From positions 248,001 to 312,000 of the forward strand of contig NZ_JAOANW010000007.1 of assembly GCF_026162365.1 (NCBI RefSeq): a stretch of 64,000 nt of DNA. The letters are read 5' to 3'. The notes under the pieces were generated by a model, which was not told the origin of the DNA, did no database searches, and worked only from the letters and a program-made list of their open reading frames with translations. This DNA is from Nitratireductor luteus (GTDB taxonomy: Bacteria > Pseudomonadota > Alphaproteobacteria > Rhizobiales > Rhizobiaceae). Shown here one piece after another: positions 1 through 8,476 of the stretch. A program made the translations under genes and the position numbers. Position 1 is the first letter of the stretch; every line of letters begins with the position of its first letter.

Positions 1-182
1 GCCCGGTGCAGCGCCGCTACTTGCGCCACCGTTCTGTCGACATCGGCGGTGTCGGTATTGGTCATCGACTGCACGGCCACCGGTGCATCGCCGCCCACGA
101 GAACACCGTCCACGTCGACCGCAACCGATACGCGACGGGGAAAAACCGCAGAGATGTATTCAGGCAGGCAATTGCCGGACAT
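1..182 (-). CDS. ispG: 4-hydroxy-3-methylbut-2-enyl diphosphate synthase (IspG/GcpE), N-terminal fragment cut by window edge
   Basis: Only the first 60 or so residues lie in the window; the gene runs off the left edge. From an ATG at 180-182 (minus strand) the translation contains [19 protein letters not shown] followed by [18 protein letters not shown], which is the conserved N-terminus of the flavodoxin-dependent Fe-S enzyme that makes HMBPP in the MEP isoprenoid pathway. The catalytic core and the C-terminal Fe-S cysteines are outside the window. It is in the same orientation as the upstream transporter operon, about 95 bases after the GntR-family regulator, but a shared transcript is only a possibility. 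The identity is well supported by the QSMTNTDT motif. Confidence 0.85.
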   Translation of the reverse strand, partial: MSGNCLPEYISAVFPRRVSVAVDVDGVLVGGDAPVAVQSMTNTDTADVDRTVAQVAALHR

Positions 183-276
183 GATGGGAGCGTTCCCAAG
201 GGTCAAACCGTTACGGCTTTCAGGTGGCGGACATGGGCCCGAATGTCAATGCCGTGGCCAGCGGTGGCTGCGCCGA

Positions 277-1047
277 TCACTTCAACCGCAGGAAGTCCGT
301 TCGCATCTCCGCCTCGCAGGCTTCCATGTAACGCGAGGCGCTCAGCATGTGCTTGTACATGATGGAGCGCACGCTTTCGCTGTCGCCGGCCCTCAGCGCC
401 GCAAGCAGACGCATCTGGTACGACAGCCCCACCTCGCGCAATTCCGGGTTGGGCCTGTCATAGATGCGCTTGCATACGGTGAGGCTGCGCAGGAGGTTCT
501 GCAGGAAGCCGCACATGAAACCCAGCACCGGGTTCGGGCTTATCTCAGCAAGCGCGCCGTGGAAATCGAGCTCAGCCATGCGCTGCTGATATTCCTCACC
601 CACCGTCTCGGCGGGATGGTCGTAGGCCCGCATCGTTTCTTCCAGCCGGGCGTAATGCGCCTCGTCCATGTGGCCGACCAGGCTTGCCGCCAGCTCCGGC
701 TCAAGCTGGCAGCGCACGGCGTAGATGTCGGCAATGGAAGGCTGGCGGAAGAAGAAATAGTTGGCCAGAAGCTCCATCGCCTGGCGTTCGCCCAGTGCGG
801 AGACGAAGATGCCGCCGCCCGGCCCCGTGCGCGTCGTTACCAGCCCTTGGGCCTCGAGCGAGCGCAACGCCTCGCGCATCGTGCCCTTCGAGGCCCGGAA
901 GCGCTCGATCAGCGCCTTTTCCTGCGGCAAACGGTCGCCGGGTCGCAGATTGTGTTCCACGATCCAGTCCTTGAGCTCCTCGCAGATGATGGCCGGCCTC
1001 TTCGGACCCCGCGGGGGGCGCGGGCGGCGGGTCCGTGTTTCGATCAC
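277..1047 (-). CDS. FadR/FCD-type GntR-family transcriptional regulator
   Basis: A 256-residue DNA-binding regulator. The N-terminal winged helix is seen in LRPGDRLPQEKALIERF and SKGTMREALRSLEAQGLV, followed by an all-helical FCD-like ligand domain. A reading frame extends further upstream to 1146, but I place the start at a GTG (1045-1047) that overlaps the stop of the upstream ATPase gene as GTGA, because the upstream extension lies wholly inside that ATPase and looks like out-of-frame sequence. It is the last gene of the peptide-transporter operon, so it probably controls that operon and the divergent M20 hydrolase, perhaps through the palindrome at 6677-6692. The effector is unknown. Confidence 0.85.
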   Translation of the reverse strand: MIETRTRRPRPPRGPKRPAIICEELKDWIVEHNLRPGDRLPQEKALIERFRASKGTMREALRSLEAQGLVTTRTGPGGGIFVSALGERQAMELLANYFFFRQPSIADIYAVRCQLEPELAASLVGHMDEAHYARLEETMRAYDHPAETVGEEYQQRMAELDFHGALAEISPNPVLGFMCGFLQNLLRSLTVCKRIYDRPNPELREVGLSYQMRLLAALRAGDSESVRSIMYKHMLSASRYMEACEAEMRTDFLRLK

Positions 1048-2039
1048 GCAGCCCCCTCCATAGCCGACACGCCCAGCGGGTGGAAGCAAGCCGCCAGCCG
1101 TCCGTCCGAACCCTTCTCCTCCAGCGGCGGGCGCATTGCACGGCAATCGTCCTGCGCGCGCGGGCAGCGCGGTGCGAAAGAACAGCCAGGCGGCGGGTTG
1201 TACGGGTCCGGCAGTTCGGCCAGCCCCTCCTCGCCCTGTAGTCCTTTCTTGCCCGGCACCGGCGCCGAATCGAACAGGAGCCGCGTGTATGGATGCCGCG
1301 GACGGGAGAAAAGCCCCGCCGATGCGCCTTCCTCCACGATCCGCCCGAAATACATTACCGCCACCCGGTCCGACACGCTCTCCACGACCGACAGATCGTG
1401 GCTGATAAAGACATAAGTGAGCCCGAACCCGCCCTTGAGATCGTCGAGCAGGTTGAGCACCTGCGCCTGCACGGAAACATCGAGCGCGGAGACCGGCTCG
1501 TCCAACACCAGGATCTCCGGTTCCGCCGCAAGCGCCCGCGCGATGCCGATGCGCTGGGCCTGCCCGCCGGAAAACTCATGCGGATAGCGGTCGAGGAACT
1601 CCGCGCGCAGGGAGACGGCGTCCATCAGCTCTTCGAGCCGGTCGCGGCGCCTGGCCGAATCCAGCCCCAGCAGATGGATCATCGGTGCCTCGAGGATCTT
1701 GCGGATCGTCTTGCGCGGATTGAGCGAAGACACTGGATCCTGGAAAACATACTGAATGATGCGGGCAAGACCCCGCGAATCGCCCTTCGCCAGCGCCGTA
1801 ACATCCTCGCCCCCCATGACGATGGAGCCTTGCGTGGGTGCGTCGAGCCCGACCAGCATGCGCGCCAGCGTCGACTTGCCGCAGCCCGATTCGCCGACAA
1901 TGCCCAGCGTCTCGCCCTTTTCCAGCCGCAGGTCCACCCCCTGCACGGCATGCACCGCCGGCTTTGCCTTGCCGAACAAGGTCCGCCCGCCTCCGAAGAC
2001 GCGCGTAAGGCCAGCCGTTTCGAGAATGGGCGTGTTCAT
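1044..2039 (-). CDS. Oligopeptide/dipeptide ABC transporter ATP-binding protein (DppF/OppF type)
   Basis: 331 residues. Walker A GESGCGKST, signature FSGGQAQR, Walker B ILVLDEP and the switch histidine in FISHDLSVV are all present. The C-terminal oligopeptide/dipeptide extension (PGCSFAPRCPRA and following Cys/His) is typical of the second ATPase of peptide/nickel importers. It overlaps the preceding permease-ATPase fusion by ATGA at 2036-2039 and the following regulator by GTGA, so translation is probably coupled through the operon. It would form the heterodimeric cytoplasmic engine with the ATPase half of the fused protein. The substrate cannot be read from the sequence. Confidence 0.93.
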   Translation of the reverse strand: MNTPILETAGLTRVFGGGRTLFGKAKPAVHAVQGVDLRLEKGETLGIVGESGCGKSTLARMLVGLDAPTQGSIVMGGEDVTALAKGDSRGLARIIQYVFQDPVSSLNPRKTIRKILEAPMIHLLGLDSARRRDRLEELMDAVSLRAEFLDRYPHEFSGGQAQRIGIARALAAEPEILVLDEPVSALDVSVQAQVLNLLDDLKGGFGLTYVFISHDLSVVESVSDRVAVMYFGRIVEEGASAGLFSRPRHPYTRLLFDSAPVPGKKGLQGEEGLAELPDPYNPPPGCSFAPRCPRAQDDCRAMRPPLEEKGSDGRLAACFHPLGVSAMEGAA

Positions 2040-3973
2040 TGCGCGGCCTCCTCCCGCCCTGCCGTGAGCGGCTTGATGCAGCGTACCGCGCGGCCAGGAC
2101 CAAGATCGTCGAGCGCTATGTCGCCCTTTCGGCAGGCGGCTTCCACATGGGGGCAGCGATCGGCAAAGGCACAGCCTTCCGGCAGGCGGTTGACGGCGGG
2201 CGGAAGGCCGGCGATCGCGTCGAGCCGCCGTTCCGGCTCGCCCAGCACCGGCACGCAGTCGATCAGCTTGCGCGTATAGGGGTGGGCGGGCGAGAAAAGC
2301 ACCTCGTCGGTGGGGCCCGTCTCGACGATGCGCCCGGCATACATCACCGCCACCCGGTCCGAGATTTCCGACACCACGCCGAAATCATGGGTGATGAACA
2401 ACAGCGCCGACCCTTTCTCGTCCTGCAGCGCCGCCATCAGCTTGAGGATCTGCGCCTGCACCGTCACGTCGAGCGCCGTGGTCGGCTCGTCGGCGATCAG
2501 GATTTCCGCGTCATTGGCGAGCGCCATGGCGATGGAAATGCGCTGTCGCATGCCGCCCGAAAGCTGGTGCGGATAGGAATGCGCGCGCTCCGCCGCGTTG
2601 GGGATACGCACGAGCGAAAGCAGCTCCACCGCCTTCTTCCAGGCCTCGCGATAGGAAAGCGGCTGGTGGGCGCGGATGGCCTCGGTGATCTGGTCGCCGA
2701 CCGAAAACAGCGGGTGCAGCGTCGACAGCGGATCCTGGAAAACATAGGCGAACGCCCCACCCCGAAGCCGCCTGAGCTCGGCTTCCGAAGCCTCCAGCAG
2801 ATCCTTCCCCTCATGGATCACCCGCCCGCCCGCGATCCGCCCCGGCGGCGTCGGCACCAGGCCCAGCAGCGACATGGCGGTGACCGACTTGCCCGATCCC
2901 GATTCTCCGACAAGGCCGAGGCATTCATGCTTGTTGAGCTGGAAACTGACGCCGCCCACCGCCTTGTAGACCTCGCCGCCGACATGGAACTGGGTCTTGA
3001 GATCGCGCACGTCGAGCGCGGCACCCGTCTCTCGCGGCATCTCCGGCACGCTCTCCCGCCTGACGGCGGTCGCCGCCGACGGCCTGCTGAGCGCGCCCGA
3101 CTTCAAACGCGGGTCAAGCACATCGCGGATGCCGTCGCCCAGAAGGTTGATGCTCATGACCAGTGCAAAGATCATCAGGCCCGGCACGATCGAGACGTGC
3201 GGCGCGTTGAACAGGACCTTGCGGCCCTCGCCCAGCATGGACCCCAGATCGGCCTGCGGCGGCTGCGCTCCAAGGCCCAGGAAGCTCAATCCCGCCGTCT
3301 CCAGGATCATCCAGCCGACGGTTGTCGACATGGTGATGACGATCACCGGCAGCACGTTGGGCAGCACCTCGGAAAGCAGGATGCGGATATGTCCCTTACC
3401 CGAAAGCTTGGCCGCATCCACGAATTCGCGCCGCGCCAGCGATAGCGTGACGCCGCGAATATTGCGCGCGAAGAACGGGATGTTGACCACCGCGATCGCG
3501 TAGAGCGCGTTCAAGAGGCCCGGTCCCAGAACCGCGACGATAGCCAAGGCCAGGAGGATGTAGGGAAAGGCCATCAGCATATCGATGCCGCGCATCATGA
3601 TGTTGTCCGTGCGCCCGCCGGCATAGCCGGCGATCAGGCCGATGGCCGAGCCGAAGATCGCCGCCACGATGGTGGCCGAAAGCCCGACGGCTATGGAAAC
3701 CCGCGTTCCCCACAGGAGCCGGGAGAAGAGATCGCGGCCGAGCTGGTCGGTGCCCAGCAGATGACCATCCGTCATCGGCCGCATCAGCCGGTCGGCCGGG
3801 TTGGTGACATCGGGCGACGGCAGGGGCAGCCATGGCGTGATGAGCGCCAGGCCCGCGATGAGGACGAGCAGCACCAGCCCGAACGCTGAAAGCCGGTTGG
3901 CCACCAGAAGCTGGAGAAAGCTCGGCCGCCCCCGGCGCGCCACCGGCTTCGCCGCATTGGTGGCCGCGCTCAT
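2036..3973 (-). CDS. Fused permease (DppC type) and ATP-binding protein (DppD type) of a peptide-type ABC importer
   Basis: One 645-residue protein holds two subunits that are usually separate. Residues 1-295 are a DppC-like permease: LLGTDQLGRDLFSRLL near 72-87, six predicted membrane segments, and the EAA loop around FVDAAKLSGKGHIRIL. After a short linker (about 296-318) comes a complete ATPase with Walker A GESGSGKS at 356-363, signature LSGGMRQR, Walker B ILIADEP and the oligopeptide C-terminal motif EGCAFADRCPH. The start is the ATG at 3971-3973, which overlaps the stop of the upstream permease as ATGA; the longer open frame upstream lies inside that permease. No stop or frameshift is seen at the junction near 3020-3090. 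Fused proteins of this order are known in the family. Confidence 0.92.
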   Translation of the reverse strand: MSAATNAAKPVARRGRPSFLQLLVANRLSAFGLVLLVLIAGLALITPWLPLPSPDVTNPADRLMRPMTDGHLLGTDQLGRDLFSRLLWGTRVSIAVGLSATIVAAIFGSAIGLIAGYAGGRTDNIMMRGIDMLMAFPYILLALAIVAVLGPGLLNALYAIAVVNIPFFARNIRGVTLSLARREFVDAAKLSGKGHIRILLSEVLPNVLPVIVITMSTTVGWMILETAGLSFLGLGAQPPQADLGSMLGEGRKVLFNAPHVSIVPGLMIFALVMSINLLGDGIRDVLDPRLKSGALSRPSAATAVRRESVPEMPRETGAALDVRDLKTQFHVGGEVYKAVGGVSFQLNKHECLGLVGESGSGKSVTAMSLLGLVPTPPGRIAGGRVIHEGKDLLEASEAELRRLRGGAFAYVFQDPLSTLHPLFSVGDQITEAIRAHQPLSYREAWKKAVELLSLVRIPNAAERAHSYPHQLSGGMRQRISIAMALANDAEILIADEPTTALDVTVQAQILKLMAALQDEKGSALLFITHDFGVVSEISDRVAVMYAGRIVETGPTDEVLFSPAHPYTRKLIDCVPVLGEPERRLDAIAGLPPAVNRLPEGCAFADRCPHVEAACRKGDIALDDLGPGRAVRCIKPLTAGREEAAQ

Positions 3974-4917
3974 GACTTCAGCCTCGGATCGAGGAGATGC
4001 TGCGCCACATCCGCCAGAAGATTGAACAGGACGTAGCTTGCCGCCACCACCAGCACCCCGCCTTGCACCAGCAGCAGGTCGCGCGTGGAGATCGCCTGCA
4101 CAAGCATGCGGCCGATGCCCGGCCACTGAAATACGGTCTCGATATAGACCGCCCCGCCCAGCACGAAGCCGGCCTGGATGCCGATAACGGGGATGACGGA
4201 GACGAGCGCGGCCTTGAAGGCATGGCGGTAGATGACACGGCGCTCCGTCAGGCCTTTGGCGCGGGCGGTGCGGATATAGTCCTGGCGCAGCACCTCCAGC
4301 ATGGCCGCGCGGGTGAGCCTGGCGATCACGCCGGTCGCCACAACGGCCAGCGTCACCGCAGGCAGGATGAGATGCGCCAAGAGATCGAGCGGTCCGCCGC
4401 CGCCATAGATGGCGAACATGCCCGAGGGCGGAAGCCATCTGAGGTTCACCGCGAAAACCAGTATCAGGATCAGGCCCAGCCAGAAGGAAGGCATGGAGAT
4501 GCCGATCAGCACGAAGAAGGTCACGATCCGGTCGGTCCAGCCGAACTGGCGCACCGCCGAGACGATGCCTGCCAGAAGGCCGAAGACCGTGCATAGAAGA
4601 AGCGCCGCTCCCGCCAGCACCAGCGTCGCGTTGAAGCGCTCCAGCACCTCGTCGAGAACCGGCCGGTTGAGCGAATAGGAGCGGCCGAGATCGCCCTGCA
4701 GAAGATTGCCGAGCCAGATGAAATACTGCTCGGGCAGGGAGCGGTCGAGACCGAGCTGCTGGTTGATCCGCGCTACGTTTTCCGGTGTGGCGTACGCCCC
4801 GAGGATGGCCGTCGCCGCATCGCCTGGGATCATCGCCATGATCAGAAAGACGATGACGGTGAGGCCGAACAACACCGGCACGACCATTGCCAGGCGCTTG
4901 AGAAAATAGACGAGCAT
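3970..4917 (-). CDS. Peptide-type ABC transporter permease (DppB type)
   Basis: 315 residues, hydrophobic, with the DppB/OppB hallmarks: MLVYFLKRLAMVVPVLFG at the N-terminus, GDLGRSYSLNRPV before the second membrane segment, and the EAA loop DYIRTARAKGLTERRV. It forms the transmembrane pore with the permease half of the fused protein. The ATG at 4915-4917 is preferred; an in-frame GTG directly before it (4918-4920) is the alternative. The stop overlaps the next start as ATGA. A palindromic repeat and about 130 bases separate it from the binding-protein gene upstream. Confidence 0.93.
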   Translation of the reverse strand: MLVYFLKRLAMVVPVLFGLTVIVFLIMAMIPGDAATAILGAYATPENVARINQQLGLDRSLPEQYFIWLGNLLQGDLGRSYSLNRPVLDEVLERFNATLVLAGAALLLCTVFGLLAGIVSAVRQFGWTDRIVTFFVLIGISMPSFWLGLILILVFAVNLRWLPPSGMFAIYGGGGPLDLLAHLILPAVTLAVVATGVIARLTRAAMLEVLRQDYIRTARAKGLTERRVIYRHAFKAALVSVIPVIGIQAGFVLGGAVYIETVFQWPGIGRMLVQAISTRDLLLVQGGVLVVAASYVLFNLLADVAQHLLDPRLKS

Positions 4918-4954
4918 CACGCTGGCCCGCGAATGTAACGCCGGTCCGCCTTAT

Positions 4955-5018
4955 CCCCCTCCGTCGTGACGGCCGATCTCCCCCCTTGAGAGGGAGATGT
5001 CCGGCAGGGCGGAGGGGG
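4955..5018. repeat. Rhizobial-type palindromic intergenic repeat
   Basis: A nested inverted repeat sits between the binding protein and permease genes. The outer arms are CCCCCTCCG (4955-4963) and CGGAGGGGG (5010-5018). The inner arms are around GCCGATCTCCC (4972-4982) and GGGAGATGTCCGGC (4992-5005). Short elements of this composition are common between genes in Mesorhizobium-like genomes. In RNA it would fold into a strong stem inside the transporter transcript, which could lower expression of the distal genes relative to the binding protein. Confidence 0.6.
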
Positions 5019-5048
5019 GTTGACGGCGCTGATCATCGGAAGCGGGAC

Positions 5049-6629
5049 CTACTGCTTCGCCACGTCCTTGAGCAGCAGGAAGAATGACGGCTGAAGCTCG
5101 AAATTCTCCACCTGCGCGGTCGTCACCGCATTCTGCTTCCAGTTGGCGATGAAGGCCCACGGCGCGTCCTCGTGGACGATCTCCTGCATCTGTTGGTAGA
5201 GTGCCGCGCGTTCTTCCTGCTCGGTCGACCGGCGGGCCTGCTCCAAGATGGTGTCCACTTCCGGATTGGAGTAGTAGCCCGAGTTGAAACCGCCCTTGTC
5301 CGGAAACGCCTGGGTGCGCAGCGTCAGATAGGGCAGCGTGTCCGGGTCGTTCGTCATCCACGCCATTTCGGCCATGTCGGCCTTGCCTTCCAGCCCGGGA
5401 TTCACCTCGCCGAGGAAGGTGTTCCACTCATAGGTCTCGATATTCACATTCATGCCGACTTCGGCAAGATCGGCCTGGATGGCCGTGCCCATGGCAACGG
5501 GGTCGAGCATGCCAGAACCGCCTTCGGTGACATAGAAGGTCACTTCCTCACCGTCATAGCCGGCTTCCTCAAGCAGCGCGCGCGCCCTGTCGGGATCGTG
5601 CGGATAGGGCTCCAGCTCCTCATTGTAGGCCCAGGCGAACGCCGGCGGCGTCGGCCCGGCGGCAATCTCCGCCGTGCCCTGCAGCACGTTCTCCACCAGC
5701 GCCTGCTTGTCGATGGCGTAGTTGACCGCCTGACGCGCGGCCTTCTTGTCGAAGGGCGGTTCCTTCATGTTAAGGATGAGGAACCAGAGATGGGGGCCCG
5801 CCTGTTCGTAGACCGCAAAATTCTGGTCGTCGGCGAACTGGCTGAGATTATCAGGCGGCACCTCTACCATCAGGTCGATACCGCCGGAAAGCATTTCGGC
5901 CACGCGCGTATTGGCGTCGGTGATGGGCCGGAAGACAACGGCCTCGAGCGAAGGCGCGCCATCCCAGTAGTCCTCGTTGCGGGTCACCACCACCTTGGCG
6001 TTGCTCTCCCACTCGGCGAATTTGAACGGGCCGGTGCCGGAGGGATTGCGGCCGAAGTCGGACCCATGCTCCTTCACCGCCGCCGGCGAGACGATCAGCC
6101 CGGTCGGATAGGCAAGGTTGGAAAGGAAGGGCGCATAGGGCTCGTTGAGCTTGAACGCTACCGTGTATTCGTCCTCGACCGTCACCTCGTCCACAGCGGA
6201 AAAGTAGAAGGCCAGCGGAAAGGGGCCTGTGTCGTGATAGGGGTGGTCTTCGTGCAGCAAGCGCTCGAAAGTGAATTCCACCGCCTCCGCGTTGAAGGGT
6301 GTGCCGTCGTGAAAGCTCACGCCCTCGCGCAGCTTGAAGGTGTAGGTCATCCCGTCGTCCGAGACTTCCCAGCTTTCCGCCAGCGCCGGCTCCACCTCCA
6401 GGGTACCGTCCCTGTAGCGCACGAGCCCGTCATAGACGTTCATGAGAATACGGAAATCGTTGACGGCCGTCACCGCCTGCGGATCGAGCGACTTCGGCTC
6501 GGCGATCTGTCCGACGATGAGCACGTTCGGCGGCGTCTGCGCCTGCGCCGGCTGCATGCCGAACGCGGCAAACCCCGCCATGGCCAGTCCTGCAAGCGTG
6601 CTTTTCAGCACGCGGCTTATCCCTGTCAT
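5049..6629 (-). CDS. Extracellular solute-binding protein family 5 (peptide/nickel type)
   Basis: 526 residues with a Sec signal peptide (hydrophobic core about residues 8-24, probable cleavage after AQA). The mature protein has the family-5 pattern: EPKSLDPQAVTAVND, LAESWEVSDDGMTYTFKLREGVSFHDGTPF, and NPSGTGPFKFAEW. It is the periplasmic receptor of the importer encoded downstream on the same strand. GAGAGGG precedes the ATG at the right distance for ribosome binding. It is the first gene of the operon and lies opposite an M20 amidohydrolase, so the ligand may be a peptide, N-carbamoyl or amide-type nitrogen compound; that link is inference. Confidence 0.92.
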   Translation of the reverse strand: MTGISRVLKSTLAGLAMAGFAAFGMQPAQAQTPPNVLIVGQIAEPKSLDPQAVTAVNDFRILMNVYDGLVRYRDGTLEVEPALAESWEVSDDGMTYTFKLREGVSFHDGTPFNAEAVEFTFERLLHEDHPYHDTGPFPLAFYFSAVDEVTVEDEYTVAFKLNEPYAPFLSNLAYPTGLIVSPAAVKEHGSDFGRNPSGTGPFKFAEWESNAKVVVTRNEDYWDGAPSLEAVVFRPITDANTRVAEMLSGGIDLMVEVPPDNLSQFADDQNFAVYEQAGPHLWFLILNMKEPPFDKKAARQAVNYAIDKQALVENVLQGTAEIAAGPTPPAFAWAYNEELEPYPHDPDRARALLEEAGYDGEEVTFYVTEGGSGMLDPVAMGTAIQADLAEVGMNVNIETYEWNTFLGEVNPGLEGKADMAEMAWMTNDPDTLPYLTLRTQAFPDKGGFNSGYYSNPEVDTILEQARRSTEQEERAALYQQMQEIVHEDAPWAFIANWKQNAVTTAQVENFELQPSFFLLLKDVAKQ

Positions 6630-6676
6630 GACACCCTCTCGGTTTCGCGTTTGTCGAGATTACTGTTGCTAGCGTA

Positions 6677-6692
6677 ATTTATCATGATAAAT
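6677..6692. promoter_or_regulatory. 16-bp perfect palindrome in the divergent promoter region, candidate operator
   Basis: ATTTATCATGATAAAT reads identically on both strands. It lies between the ATG of the binding protein (6629) and that of the M20 hydrolase (6765). Its position suits control of both divergent units, and the FadR-type regulator encoded at the far end of the transporter operon is the obvious candidate ligand. The assignment to that regulator is inference. Confidence 0.5.
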
Positions 6693-6764
6693 ACGCAAGC
6701 ATGAATTTCACCGCTGCCCCCCGCAAGAGACTGTTCCCGGCCCTCCGCACCGTGGTGCCCTGCT

Positions 6765-8006
6765 ATGTCTGACGGCCTGCGCATAAACCTTGCCCGCCTT
6801 CGAGCTGAACTCGAGGCGCTGGGTCAAATCGGCCGGAATCCGGCTACGGGCGGTCTCGACCGCGTCAGCTTTTCGGACGTCGACATGGAAGGCCGCCACT
6901 ATGTCCGAGGCCTGATGGAAAAGTCCGGGCTGGAAACCTCCATGGACGGCGCAGCGAACCTTTCCGGGGTCTGGAATACAGGCAAGGGCCCCGTGATCAT
7001 GCTCGGCTCGCATCTCGATACCGTGCCCGACGGCGGAATGCTCGACGGCGCCCTCGGCGTGCTCGCCGCGCTGGAGGCCGTTCGCACCATGCAGGAAGCC
7101 GGCCTTGCGCCGGCCTGCCCGATCGAAGTCATCGCCACTTCTGAGGAGGAGGGCCGCTTCGGTGGCATGTTCGGCGCGCAGGCGTTGGCGGGAATGGTGA
7201 CCCGCGAATGGCTCGAGACCGCCCGCGACGACGGCGGAACCATGCTCGTGGATGCCATGCGCGCGCAAGGCCTCGATCCACAGAAGGCGCTGGGCGCCAA
7301 AAGGCCGGAAGGCTCCATCGCCGGCTTCCTCGAACTCCATATCGAGCAGGGCCCCGTTCTGGAGAAAACCGGAAAGCCGGCCGGCATCGTCACCGGCATT
7401 TCAGGCGTGTTCAACTGGACGATCCGGTTGATCGGCGAAGCCAATCATTCCGGCACGACGCCGATGGACATGCGACGCGACGCCTTTCGGGGCCTGGCGG
7501 AATTTGCCGGAGAAATCCCCGCGCTGATTGCCGAATGCGGCAGCGACGTCAGCCGGCTGACCATCGGCAAGGTTTCCCTGGAGCCGAATTTTCCCCATAC
7601 CGTGCCCGGTCGGGCCGAATTCACCCTCGTCGCCCGCGATATGGACGAGGCGGTCATGCACGCGCTCGCCGGTGGAGCCCGACGGCGGATCGCTGAGGCG
7701 GCCGCCCGCCACGGGCTATACCACGAGATCGAGGAAACGAGCTGGCTTCCCCCCGCACCCTGCCACAGCTCCATCATCATGGCGCTTCAGGCGGCCGCGC
7801 AATCGCTCGGCATTGATGCCCCGCTGATGCCATCGGGAGCGGGTCACGACACCCAAGTGCTCAGCGCAATCGCGCCAGCCGGCCTGATCTTCGTGCCCTC
7901 TGTCGGCGGCGTGAGCCATGCACCTGGGGAATTCACGGACTGGAAGGACATTGAAACTGGATCGAACCTTCTGCTCCATGCGGCCATGCGCCTGGCCGGT
8001 GTATAA
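6765..8006 (+). CDS. M20-family Zn-dependent hydrolase (allantoate amidohydrolase / N-carbamoyl-L-amino acid hydrolase type)
   Basis: 413 residues, the usual length for this amidase/hydantoinase/carbamoylase family. Metal-site motifs are visible: GSHLDTVPDGGMLDGALGV with the His-x-Asp pair and bridging Asp, TSEEEGRFGG with the Glu pair, and LELHIEQGPVLE. The dimerisation/substrate region has NHSGTTPMDMRRDA and the C-terminal ligand region has PSGAGHDTQ and GGVSHAPGEF. It would cleave a carbamoyl or amide group from a ureido or amino acid compound in the cytoplasm. It diverges from the peptide-type importer, suggesting uptake and hydrolysis of the same compound. Substrate choice between allantoate, ureidoglycolate and N-carbamoyl amino acids cannot be made from sequence. 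Confidence 0.88.
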   Translation: MSDGLRINLARLRAELEALGQIGRNPATGGLDRVSFSDVDMEGRHYVRGLMEKSGLETSMDGAANLSGVWNTGKGPVIMLGSHLDTVPDGGMLDGALGVLAALEAVRTMQEAGLAPACPIEVIATSEEEGRFGGMFGAQALAGMVTREWLETARDDGGTMLVDAMRAQGLDPQKALGAKRPEGSIAGFLELHIEQGPVLEKTGKPAGIVTGISGVFNWTIRLIGEANHSGTTPMDMRRDAFRGLAEFAGEIPALIAECGSDVSRLTIGKVSLEPNFPHTVPGRAEFTLVARDMDEAVMHALAGGARRRIAEAAARHGLYHEIEETSWLPPAPCHSSIIMALQAAAQSLGIDAPLMPSGAGHDTQVLSAIAPAGLIFVPSVGGVSHAPGEFTDWKDIETGSNLLLHAAMRLAGV

Positions 8007-8038
8007 AGCGCCATCGTCACTCCATCTTGTCAAATCAT

Positions 8039-8063
8039 GGAACTGCGATGCCGTCAGGCCGTT
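8039..8063 (+). promoter_or_regulatory. EcfG-type (general stress response sigma) promoter
   Basis: GGAAC at 8039-8043 and CGTT at 8060-8063 are separated by 16 bases. This matches the established EcfG consensus GGAAC-N16/17-CGTT of Alphaproteobacteria. It lies about 40 bases before the start codon of the small coiled-coil/membrane protein. Confidence 0.65.
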
Positions 8064-8100
8064 GCAGTGTCGGGTTCGCTCGATCATGAAGGGTATATCG

Positions 8101-8409
8101 ATGCATAGATATCAGGACGGAATCGCCGACGATCTTCGCGACCAGCTCAGCAACCTGCGCGATGAAATAACCGATCTTCGCAGGCAGGTTTCGCGGCAGA
8201 GCGCTGGCGCATATCGGGAAGCCAGTCACAAGGGCGCCGAATTTGGCGACACGATGCGCGAATATCTCGAAGCGGCCGTACCCGAGCTGCGCCGCGGCGC
8301 CAACCATCTCGGGCGCACGGCCCGCCGGCATCCGGGCGCCAGTGCCGGAGCTGCAGCGGCTGGGCTGGTGGTGCTCGGTCTGGCGGCGGCGCTCCTGATG
8401 CGCCGATAG
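8101..8409 (+). CDS. Small coiled-coil protein with C-terminal membrane anchor (YqjD/ElaB/DUF883-like)
   Basis: 102 residues. The N-terminal half is charged and heptad-like (DDLRDQLSNLRDEITDLRRQV), suggesting a coiled coil. After a basic segment GRTARRHPGA comes one hydrophobic segment, AAAAGLVVLGLAAALLMRR, ending the protein. This layout resembles the YqjD/ElaB family of tail-anchored, ribosome-associated stress proteins, but the similarity is architectural and I do not claim direct homology. I chose the ATG at 8101 because AAGGG lies 7-8 bases before it; an in-frame ATG at 8086 has no such site. An EcfG-type promoter directly upstream suggests induction in the general stress response. Confidence 0.7.
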   Translation: MHRYQDGIADDLRDQLSNLRDEITDLRRQVSRQSAGAYREASHKGAEFGDTMREYLEAAVPELRRGANHLGRTARRHPGASAGAAAAGLVVLGLAAALLMRR

Positions 8410-8476
8410 AGCTGGCGCTTGGCATCTCATGCTGCGATGCAATAAGCTCCCGGCATAGCCACTCGGGAGACCATAT

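Noticed and set aside
3974-4594. N-terminal extension of the fused permease-ATPase frame
   Set aside because: It lies inside the DppB permease in another frame and is Arg/His-rich; the ATGA overlap at 3970-3973 gives a natural start.
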